Assembly: GCA_946477805.1 (NCBI GenBank)
Contig: CAMKZP010000069.1
Location: 1 to 11,030, forward strand
Direction: 5' to 3'
DNA length: 11,030 bases
Origin: an uncultured Enterobacter sp.
Lineage (GTDB): Bacteria > Pseudomonadota > Gammaproteobacteria > Enterobacterales > Enterobacteriaceae
Position numbers and translations under genes: made by a program. The stretch's first letter is position 1, and the number at the start of each line of letters is the position of its first letter. The notes under the pieces were generated by a model that ran no database searches, was not told where the DNA came from, and saw only the letters and a list, made by a program, of their open reading frames with translations. Positions 4,703-11,030 of this stretch are shown here, in pieces.

Positions 4703-7700
4703 CCCATAATCTCCAGTAAAGCCTGTAATGGATGGCGCACGCCGTTGCCCTCAACGCGCTTCACCTGGCTGCGGCAGGAGTAGCCCGTCGCCAGACAGCG
4801 GCTGCGCGGCAAACGCTGCATCGCCTGATGCCACGACAGCTCGTAAATCCCAAGCGAGCTGGCGTGGTTTTTTACCTCATGGCCGTAGGTTCCCGCCATT
4901 CCGCAGCAGCCCACGCTGACGCTCTCAAGCTTCGCGCCAAAGCGGGCGAAAATCGACGCCCACTGGGAAGGCGCGCCCGGCAGCGCCGTCACCTCCGTGC
5001 AGTGGCCAAACAGATACCACGGCTCGCCGCTGACGTCCTGCGAGGCGGTGTGCTGCAGCGCTTCAGGCAGCCATTCGTGGACCAGCATGACGTGGAAATC
5101 ACCGCGTTTTTCACCCAGCGTCTGCCTGTACTCATCGCGATAGCAGAGCACCAGCGCCGGATCGACGCCCACCATCGGCATGCCGAGCTGCGCCACGCGG
5201 TTTAAGAAGTCCGAGGTTTTTTGCGCGGTTTTCGCAAAGCGGTTCAGGAAACCCTTGATGTGCTGCGCCTTGCCGTTCGGTGAGAACGGCAGAACCACCG
5301 GCTGATAGCCGATTTTTTCCGCCAGACGGACAAAGTCAGCCACCACCTGCGCATCGTAGTAGCTGGTAAACGGATCCTGCACCACCAGCACGACCTTCGC
5401 TTTTTGCTCCGGGCTCAGGGCCTCAAGCTGCTCCAGGGTCATGTTCGCCGAGCGATGCCCGACGAGCTGGCGCTGCAGCGACGGCGTCGACAGCAGGGGC
5501 AGATCCACCATCCCGATATGCTTTTCGGACAGCCTGCGCACCAGCGGCTGGTTGATAAAGAAGTTAAACGTCTTCGGCGCGCGCGCCATCAGCGGGGCAT
5601 AGCTCTCCACCGTCGCCACCAGATGGTCGCGCACGGGGCGCAGGTAGCGCGTGTGGTAAAGCTGCAGGAAACGCGAGCGGAACTCCGGCACGTCAATTTT
5701 AATCGGGCACTGGGTTGAACAGGCCTTGCACGCCAGACAGCCGGACATGGCCTCTTTCACCTCGTGCGAGAAATCGTATTCGCCTTTATTCGCGTGCCAG
5801 CTGTTGCGGGTGCGTTCGATAAGCCCGCGCAGGCTGGCGCGTTTTTGCGGCAGCTCCTGCTCAAGCTTCAGCGGATCGACGCCGCGGTCGGCCAGCAGCC
5901 GCAGCCACTCGCGCACCAGCGTTGCGCGCCCTTTCGGGGAGTGAATGCGGTTGCTGGTGATTTTCATCGACGGGCACATCGGGCTTTTCACGTCGAAGTT
6001 GAAGCACAGGCCGTTACCGTTGCACTCCATCGCCCCGCGCCAGGAGGAGCGCACCGCAATCGGGATCTGCCTGTCCCAGGTGCCGCGCTTGACGGCATCG
6101 ACCTGCAGCATCGGCGCGTCAACGCCCTCGGGCGGGCAAATCTTGCCCGGGTTAAGACGGTTGTCCGGGTCAAACGCCGCCTTGACCTTGCGCAGTTCGC
6201 CATACAGCTGCTCGCCGAAGAACGCCGGGCTGTACTGCGCGCGGAACCCTTTCCCGTGCTCGCCCCACAGCAGGCCGCCGTATTTGGCGGTCAGGGCCAC
6301 CACGTCGTCGGAGATCTCCTTCATCAGGATCTCCTGCTGCGGATCGCACATGTCCAGCGCCGGACGCACGTGCAGCACGCCCGCGTCAACGTGGCCGAAC
6401 ATACCGTAGCTCAGCCCGTGACCGTCCAGCAGCGCGCGGAACTCCACGATATAGTCCGCCAGATGTTCCGGCGGCACGCAGGTATCTTCGGCAAAGGGAA
6501 TCGGCTTGGCCGCCCCTTTCGCGTTCCCGAGCAGCCCCACCGCTTTTTTACGCATCGCGTAGATACGCTCGATGCCGGAGAGATCGTTACACAGCTGCCA
6601 GCCAATCACCCCGCCCTCGCCGTTCGCGATAAGCTCGTCCAGACGCTGGCAGAGCGTCGTTACCTGGCTTTCAATCAGCCCGGCGTCATCACCGGCGAAT
6701 TCGACGATGTTCAGGCCGAGCATCTCTTTATCCGGCACGTCGGCGATAAGCTCGCTCACGGAGTGCCAGACGATGTCTTCCCGCGCCAGATTCAGCACTT
6801 TCGAGTCGACGGTTTCCACCGACAGCGCCCGGGCGTCCACCATAAACGGCGCGTTGCGCAGGGCGGAATCGAACGAGCTGTACTTGACGTTCACCAGGCG
6901 GCGCACCTTCGGCAGCGGGGTGATATCCAGACGCGCTTCGGTAATAAACGCCAGCGTCCCTTCCGAGCCGGTCAGCACGCGGGTTAAATCAAACTGGGTC
7001 AGATCGTCGTTAAAAACGTGGCGCAGGTCGTAGCCCGTCAGGAAGCGGTTCAGCTTCGGGAATTTGTCGAGGATAAGCTGGCGATTGTCGCGACAGCGCT
7101 CCAGCACGGTGCGGTAAATTCGCCCGCTCGCAGTGCTCTCTTTGCCCAGCGTTTCGGCGAGCTCAACCGGCATCGGCTGGGTATCCAGAATATCGCCCCC
7201 CAGCAGCACGGCGCGCACGCCCAGCACGTGGTCGGAGGTTTTGCCGTAGACCAGCGAGCCCTGCCCTGAGGCATCGGTGTTGATCATCCCGCCAATCGTG
7301 GCGCGGTTGCTGGTGGAGAGCTCAGGCGCAAAGAAATAGCCGTAAGGTTTCAGGTACTCGTTGAGCCGATCTTTAATCACTCCCGCCTCAACGCGCACCC
7401 AGCCCTCTTCAGGGTTGATTTCGATGATGCGGTTCATATAGCGGGACATATCAATGATGATGCCCTGGTTCAGCGCCTGCCCGTTGGTGCCGGTGCCGCC
7501 GCCGCGCGGGGTAAAGACCAGCGGGGTAAAACGCTCCTGCGAGGCCAGACGGGCAATAAGCGCCACGTCCGCCGTTGAGCGGGGGAAAACGACGGCATCG
7601 GGAAGAAGCTGGTAAATACTGTTATCGGTCGCCATCGTCAGCCTGTCGGCGTAGTTCGTGGCGGTATCCCCTGTAAAACCCTGTTGCTCCAGTGCCTGCA

Positions 7701-7755
7701 AAAAATTAAGCACCAGCTGAACGACGCCGGGTGCCTGAGAAATCTGTGGGATCAT
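4699..7755 (-). CDS. ydiJ: YdiJ, FAD and Fe-S D-2-hydroxyacid (D-2-hydroxyglutarate) dehydrogenase
   Basis: At 1018 residues it has the same length as E. coli YdiJ. An FAD-binding PCMH domain comes first (about 45-280), with the glycine-rich PRGGGTGTNGQ at 83-93 and GMINTDASGQGSLVYGKTSDH. The FAD-oxidase C domain follows, with GHVDAGVLHVRP and the NPGKICPP end near 540-550. An iron-sulfur half has cysteines 578, 584 and 594, then the ferredoxin-like CLACKACSTQCP (673-684). A C-terminal CCG-type domain carries Cys950-Cys951-Gly. The layout is that of glycolate/lactate-type dehydrogenases passing electrons to quinone or another acceptor. Recent reports assign E. coli YdiJ to D-2-hydroxyglutarate oxidation, which I recall but cannot verify here. 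The ATG has an AGGG SD about 8 bases upstream. It overlaps menI by 4 bases and is divergent from ydiK. Confidence 0.94.
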   Translation of the reverse strand: MIPQISQAPGVVQLVLNFLQALEQQGFTGDTATNYADRLTMATDNSIYQLLPDAVVFPRSTADVALIARLASQERFTPLVFTPRGGGTGTNGQALNQGIIIDMSRYMNRIIEINPEEGWVRVEAGVIKDRLNEYLKPYGYFFAPELSTSNRATIGGMINTDASGQGSLVYGKTSDHVLGVRAVLLGGDILDTQPMPVELAETLGKESTASGRIYRTVLERCRDNRQLILDKFPKLNRFLTGYDLRHVFNDDLTQFDLTRVLTGSEGTLAFITEARLDITPLPKVRRLVNVKYSSFDSALRNAPFMVDARALSVETVDSKVLNLAREDIVWHSVSELIADVPDKEMLGLNIVEFAGDDAGLIESQVTTLCQRLDELIANGEGGVIGWQLCNDLSGIERIYAMRKKAVGLLGNAKGAAKPIPFAEDTCVPPEHLADYIVEFRALLDGHGLSYGMFGHVDAGVLHVRPALDMCDPQQEILMKEISDDVVALTAKYGGLLWGEHGKGFRAQYSPAFFGEQLYGELRKVKAAFDPDNRLNPGKICPPEGVDAPMLQVDAVKRGTWDRQIPIAVRSSWRGAMECNGNGLCFNFDVKSPMCPSMKITSNRIHSPKGRATLVREWLRLLADRGVDPLKLEQELPQKRASLRGLIERTRNSWHANKGEYDFSHEVKEAMSGCLACKACSTQCPIKIDVPEFRSRFLQLYHTRYLRPVRDHLVATVESYAPLMARAPKTFNFFINQPLVRRLSEKHIGMVDLPLLSTPSLQRQLVGHRSANMTLEQLEALSPEQKAKVVLVVQDPFTSYYDAQVVADFVRLAEKIGYQPVVLPFSPNGKAQHIKGFLNRFAKTAQKTSDFLNRVAQLGMPMVGVDPALVLCYRDEYRQTLGEKRGDFHVMLVHEWLPEALQHTASQDVSGEPWYLFGHCTEVTALPGAPSQWASIFARFGAKLESVSVGCCGMAGTYGHEVKNHASSLGIYELSWHQAMQRLPRSRCLATGYSCRSQVKRVEGNGVRHPLQALLEIMG

Positions 7756-7780
7756 GACTGTCGACCCTAATTAGAGTAGT

Positions 7781-7796
7781 GTGAAATCGTTTGCGT
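7781..7796. promoter_or_regulatory. PurR-like operator between ydiJ and ydiK
   Basis: On the - strand the site reads ACGCAAACGATTTCAC. The left half equals the PurR consensus half ACGCAAACG and the right half is degenerate, giving 12 of 16 positions overall. In E. coli, ydiK is listed as a member of the PurR regulon, so purine repression of ydiK is the likely role. ydiJ, whose start is 26 bases away, could also be affected. Confidence 0.6.
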
Positions 7797-7913
7797 GGTG
7801 TCTGGAAAGTTTTATCACATTTTTTTCTTATGCGCTCTGCAGAATTACGGGCAAAATCCGCCTGTTAAAAATCGCTGATATCACCAATGATTAGAGAGCA
7901 GCGGTTACGTTCT

Positions 7914-7930
7914 CGCCAGCCGCGCTGGCG
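7914..7930 (+). promoter_or_regulatory. Perfect hairpin in the ydiK leader
   Basis: CGCCAGC-CGC-GCTGGCG forms a 7-base-pair stem with a 3-base loop. It ends 7 bases before the AAGGGA SD (7938-7943) of ydiK. No T-tract follows, so it is probably not a terminator. It could affect ribosome access or mRNA stability. Confidence 0.45.
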
Positions 7931-7953
7931 TTCATTTAAGGGAAGTTTCATTT

Positions 7954-9069
7954 ATGGTCAATCTTCGTCAGCCCAGGGACGTTGCGCAAATTTTGCTGTC
8001 GGTGCTGTTCTTAGCCATCATGATTATTGCGTGCCTGTGGATTGTTCAGCCTTTCGTGCTCGGCTTCGCGTGGGCCGCGACCGTCGTCGTCGCCACCTGG
8101 CCCCTGCTGTTGCGTCTGCAGAAGCTGCTTTTTGGGCGACGCGGGTTAGCCGTGCTGGTCATGACGCTGCTGCTGTTCCTGCTGTTTATTATTCCGATTG
8201 CCCTGCTGGTTAACAGCCTGGTCGACTCCAGCGGCCCGGTGATCCGCGCCGTCAGCAGCGGCGATCTGACCCTTCCGGACCTGGCCTGGCTTAACAGCAT
8301 TCCCGTCGTCGGCGCAAAGCTCTACAGCGGCTGGCACGGCCTGCTGGAGATGGGCGGCAGCGCGCTGATGGCGAAAGTGCGTCCGTATATCGGCACCACA
8401 ACCACCTGGTTTGTCGGCCAGGCGGCGCATATCGGCCGCTTTATGATGCACTGTTCGCTGATGCTGGTCTTCAGCGCCCTGCTGTACTGGCGCGGTGAGC
8501 AGGTTGCTCTGGGGGTTCGCCACTTTGCAACCCGGCTGGCGGGCAAACGCGGCGACGCGGCGGTGCTGCTTGCCGCTCAGGCCGTGCGCGCGGTGGCGCT
8601 GGGCGTGGTCGTCACCGCGCTGGTGCAGGCGGTGCTCGGCGGTATCGGTCTGGCTATCTCCGGCGTTCCGTACGCAACGGTCTTTACCGTTGTGATGCTG
8701 ATGACCTGCCTTGCGCAGCTTGGGCCGTTGCTGGTGCTGGTCCCGAGCATCATCTGGCTCTACTGGACGGGCGATACCACCTGGGGCACCGTCCTGCTGG
8801 TCTGGAGCTGCGTGGTCGGGACGATGGATAACGTAATCCGCCCTATCCTCATCCGCATGGGCGCCGACCTGCCGCTGATCCTGATTTTATCCGGCGTGAT
8901 TGGCGGGCTGATTGCCTTTGGGATGATCGGCCTGTTTATCGGCCCGGTCCTGCTGGCGGTAACCTGGCGTCTCTTCTCCGCCTGGGTGCACGAAGTGCCG
9001 CCGCCGGGAACCGACCCGGACGTGATCTTGAGCGAACTTGAAGAGCTGGAAGATCGCCATCAGCCGTGA
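7954..9069 (+). CDS. ydiK: YdiK, AI-2E family inner-membrane protein
   Basis: This 371-residue protein is nearly colinear with E. coli YdiK (370 residues), from MVN-RQPRDVAQILLSVLFLAIM to LFIGPVLLAV-WRLF-AWV. It belongs to the AI-2E (formerly UPF0118, PerM-like) family. It has two hydrophobic helices in residues 10-40, another near 60-85, a long hydrophilic loop, and about five more segments from 165 to 345, with the family signature DNVIRPILIRMGADLPLILILSGVIGG near the end. The C-terminus is acidic and cytoplasmic. The transported substrate is unknown; export of a small metabolite is a family-level guess, and PurR control suggests a link to nucleobases. The ATG has AAGGGA 10 bases upstream. 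A REP-like palindrome follows the stop codon. Confidence 0.95.
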   Translation: MVNLRQPRDVAQILLSVLFLAIMIIACLWIVQPFVLGFAWAATVVVATWPLLLRLQKLLFGRRGLAVLVMTLLLFLLFIIPIALLVNSLVDSSGPVIRAVSSGDLTLPDLAWLNSIPVVGAKLYSGWHGLLEMGGSALMAKVRPYIGTTTTWFVGQAAHIGRFMMHCSLMLVFSALLYWRGEQVALGVRHFATRLAGKRGDAAVLLAAQAVRAVALGVVVTALVQAVLGGIGLAISGVPYATVFTVVMLMTCLAQLGPLLVLVPSIIWLYWTGDTTWGTVLLVWSCVVGTMDNVIRPILIRMGADLPLILILSGVIGGLIAFGMIGLFIGPVLLAVTWRLFSAWVHEVPPPGTDPDVILSELEELEDRHQP

Positions 9070-9076
9070 GGGTTGT

Positions 9077-9102
9077 GCCGGGTAGCGCTGCGCTTACCCG
9101 GC
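9077..9102. repeat. REP-like palindrome after ydiK
   Basis: GCCGGGTA (9077-9084) pairs exactly with TACCCGGC (9095-9102) around a GC-rich centre, followed by CTACA. This is the form of enteric REP/PU elements. It occurs once in the window, just after the ydiK stop, where REPs usually protect mRNA 3' ends. No T-tract follows. Confidence 0.75.
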
Positions 9103-9227
9103 CTACACTTGCTACTGCAATATATAAGCATTGCTAAACTATTTATTCCCTGCACACTGGTCAGACCCGCCGTTTCGCCCCCCGCGTCAATTTTTAGCCC
9201 TGGAAATCTTTACGTCTCTTTAACTAT

Positions 9228-9270
9228 TGAGACGAATCTGATCGACGCTAAAAGCTGACTTGCCTAGTAT
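9228..9270 (+). promoter_or_regulatory. rprA promoter with RcsB-like box
   Basis: TAGTAT at 9265-9270 is the -10 for a start at A9277 (exact -12 to -7 position). TCGACG at 9242-9247 is the -35 with a 17-base spacer. TGAGACGAATCTGAT (9228-9242) just upstream matches 11 of 15 positions of the RcsB dimer consensus as I recall it, and resembles the E. coli rprA RcsB site. Activation by the Rcs phosphorelay under envelope stress is expected. Confidence 0.75.
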
Positions 9271-9276
9271 TAGGAC

Positions 9277-9382
9277 ACGGTTATAAATCAACACCTTGAT
9301 TTATAAGCATGGAAATCCCCTGAGTGAAACAACGAATTGCTGTGTGTAGTCTTTGCCCATCTCCCACGATGGGCTTTTTTTT
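9277..9382 (+). ncRNA. rprA: RprA small regulatory RNA
   Basis: About 106 bases nearly identical to E. coli RprA. It opens ACGGTTATAAATCAAC; an 11-base-pair AT-rich stem follows (9281-9291 with 9296-9306, loop CACC). Next comes the pairing region with GGAAATCCCCTGAGTGAAAC, and the end is the Rho-independent terminator GCCCAT-CTCCCACG-ATGGGC followed by eight T's (9375-9382). RprA is an Hfq-dependent sRNA that opens the rpoS leader and also acts on csgD and other mRNAs. Only the stem-1 loop differs noticeably from E. coli. Position after ydiK is conserved, but the next gene (a convergent glycosidase instead of ydiL) is not. Confidence 0.95.
9369..9382 (+). terminator. Intrinsic terminator of RprA
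   Basis: The right arm ATGGGC pairs with GCCCAT at 9355-9360 and is followed by eight T's. On the - strand the same hairpin is followed by AAAGAC, so it does not serve the convergent glycosidase gene. Confidence 0.9.
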
Positions 9383-9388
9383 ATCCTT

Positions 9389-10989
9389 TTATCCGCGCCC
9401 CACTTCACAGCGGCTCATCATTTTCCACTCGCCCGGCAGGATCCGCGTCTCTCCGATTACCGTCACCGTCACCGCGTCACGAATATCCGCTGACGACGCC
9501 CCGGCCTGCAGCTCAAACTCGCCGGGCTCCACGATGCGCTTTCCGTCCCGACGGGTAAAGTTGAACATCTCAACCGGCAGGGTAAAGGTCAGCGTGGCGG
9601 TTTCGCCCGGCGAGAGCGTGACGCGCTGGAAGGCCTTCAGCTCCTGCAGGGGGCGGACCTGGGTGGCGACCTTATCGCGCACGTAGATCTGCACCACCTC
9701 GCTGCCGCTACGCTCGCCGGTGTTGGTGACGTCAAGGCTCAACGTTACGTCGCCGTCAACCGGTACGCGAGCGTCGGCAACGCGCGCCGGGCTCCAGCTA
9801 AAGGTTGTCCAGCCAAGCCCGAAGCCGAACGGATAGCGGGCGCCGAAATGGAACGCGAACGGCGTCCCGCCGCTTTTAAGCTTGTGGTTGTAGTAGTACG
9901 GCATTGCGCCCGCGCTCTTCGGCACGCTCACCACCAGCCTGCCCTGCGGCTCGGCGCGGCCGGTGAGCACATCGGCAATCGCCCAGCCCCCCTCCTGCCC
10001 CGGCGCCCAGGCCATTAACAGCGCCGCCACCTTATCCTCCAGCCCCTGCAGGCTGTAGGGTCGCCCGCCGGTCATCACCACGATAACCGGCTTGCCGGTG
10101 GCCACCAGCGCCTCCAGCAGCTGCTGCTGCACGCCGGGCAGGTTCAGGGAATCGGTATCCGAGCCTTCTCCTACGGTACCGCTCTGGAACAGCCCGGCGA
10201 GATCGCCGACGCAGGCCACCACCACGTCACTCTCCTGCGCGGCGTTCACGGCTTCGGGGATCAACGCGGTGCTTTGTGAAACCGGCGACTGCTGCATCGG
10301 CTTGCCGCCGCTGTCGCCCGGGAACACCGGCGCGCCCGCCATCCGTTTTTCGATGATGTGACACCCTTTGGCATAACGCACCTGCGCTGTGCCAAGATAG
10401 TGCTCCAGCGCCGCGCGCGGGGTCGTCACCTGCGAGGTCTCTTCAACCATATCGCTGATAATCAGGTGCACCGGGAAGCTGTAGCCGCTCAGCAGGGCAA
10501 GCGGATCGTCCGCCGTCGGGCCGACCACCGCCACGCGCGGTTTACCGCCAAGAGGCAGAATGCCGCTATTTTCCAGCAGGGTCATCGAGCGGGTGGCAAC
10601 GTCACGCGCCGCCTGCCGGGTAGCCTCGTTCTGCAGGTCAATGCCGTTCTCATCGGCGTACGGTTTTTCAAACAGCCCGAGCCGGAATTTTTCCGTCAGC
10701 GTGCGCGCCACGATTTCATCCACTTTCGCCATAGAAATCAGCCCCCGCTCTACCGCTTCTGCGAGATGCCGGGCGCAGTCATCCTTCGGCAGCTCAACGT
10801 CCAGCCCGGCGTTGAAGGCCAGCGCGGCAGATTCCGCCGCATCATGGGAAATGCCGTGGTGCTGATGCAGCAGGCTGACGCCGCCGTAGTCCGCCACGAC
10901 GATCCCGTCAAAGCCCCACCGCTCGCGCAGGACGGTCGTGAGCAGGAAGCTGTCGCTGTGCCCCGGCTGATTATCAATATCGTGATAGG
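9389..10989 (-). CDS. Glycoside hydrolase family 3 beta-glycosidase, 5' end missing
   Basis: The last 533 residues of a GH3 enzyme are present; the N-terminal part of the TIM barrel and the start codon lie beyond the contig end. The first genomic residues (YHDIDNQPGHSDSFLL...RWGFDGIVVADYGG) are the conserved end of the barrel, with the nucleophile Asp in VADYGG (10889-10891). The GH3 C-terminal alpha/beta domain follows, from SMTLLENSGILPL onward, with the probable acid/base Glu in VGEGSDTDSLNLPG (10166-10168). The last 120 or so residues form the fibronectin III-like domain (DVTNTGERSGSEVVQIYV). It probably hydrolyses beta-glucosides or beta-xylosides; the exact substrate and any signal peptide cannot be judged. 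The gene is convergent with rprA, 6 bases apart, with no terminator visible. Confidence 0.9.
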
Positions 10990-11030
10990 CTGTCTCTTAT
11001 ACACATCTCCGAGCCCACGAGACAGGCAGA
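10990..11030. other. Nextera sequencing adapter, not genomic DNA
   Basis: From 10990 the sequence is the Tn5 mosaic end CTGTCTCTTATACACATCT, then CCGAGCCCACGAGAC (Nextera read-2 adapter, ending at 11023), then AGGCAGA, which equals the first 7 of 8 bases of the i7 index N703 as I recall it. The true genomic sequence ends at 10989. Any reading frame starting here, for example one beginning with MYKRQ on the - strand, is an artefact. Confidence 0.97.

Noticed and set aside
4370..4783. 137-residue open frame on the + strand opposite menI
   Set aside because: It is antisense to the clear menI gene and the end of ydiJ, with no family features.
5764..6987. 407-residue open frame on the + strand opposite ydiJ
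   Set aside because: It lies wholly antisense to the well-conserved ydiJ. Its arginine-, alanine- and histidine-rich composition is what a high-GC shadow frame gives, and it has no recognisable domain.
9073..9258. 61-residue open frame after ydiK
   Set aside because: It starts inside the REP-like palindrome, lacks an SD, and ends within the rprA promoter region. No similarity is recognised.
10750..11004. 84-residue open frame at the right end on the - strand
   Set aside because: Its start lies in the sequencing adapter and it is out of frame with the conserved GH3 coding sequence.

Overview
The window looks like a chromosomal segment of a member of the Enterobacteriaceae, probably Enterobacter or a close relative. 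Most proteins are near-colinear with E. coli K-12 proteins (YcgZ, YmgA, AriR, FdhF, YdiH, MenI, YdiJ, YdiK), an almost unchanged RprA small RNA is present, and G+C is higher than in E. coli. The genus is inferred; no 16S or marker gene is present. The last 41 bases are not genomic. They are the Nextera transposase adapter plus the start of an index read, so the right end is a contig end with untrimmed adapter.

Left part, 1-3965 (+ strand): the small-protein operon ycgZ-ymgA-ariR, which in E. coli is controlled by the BluF/BluR blue-light switch and acts on the Rcs phosphorelay, is followed by a formate dehydrogenase H homologue. This FdhF has cysteine encoded by TGC where E. coli has selenocysteine 140, so it should not need selenium. 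A good sigma-54 -24/-12 promoter lies in front of it, and a long inverted repeat is centred about 90 bases upstream of the expected transcription start, where an FhlA-type activator would bind. A Crp-fold winged-helix regulator of the IprA/YaiV family follows with its own TATAAT box, and a strong bidirectional terminator closes the block.

Middle part, 4012-9069: the conserved enteric block ydiH-menI-ydiJ (- strand) and the divergent ydiK (+ strand). ydiJ (a large FAD/Fe-S D-2-hydroxyacid dehydrogenase) and menI (menaquinone-pathway thioesterase) overlap by ATGA. The ydiJ/ydiK divergent region has a PurR-like operator and a perfect hairpin in the ydiK leader. In E. coli K-12, as I recall it, ydiH lies next to the suf operon. 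Here it abuts the formate dehydrogenase/regulator block, so the junction near 4000 is a synteny difference.

Right part, 9070-10989: a single REP-like palindrome, the Rcs-controlled sRNA rprA with promoter, RcsB-like box and terminator, and then a convergent family 3 glycoside hydrolase gene whose 5' end is cut by the contig end. Its stop codon lies 6 bases from the end of RprA and it has no visible terminator of its own, so its mRNA could run antisense into RprA.

I see no CRISPR array, tRNA, rRNA, insertion sequence or prophage. The most unusual parts are the selenium-independent, apparently sigma-54-driven FdhF with its neighbouring regulator, and the rprA/glycosidase convergence.
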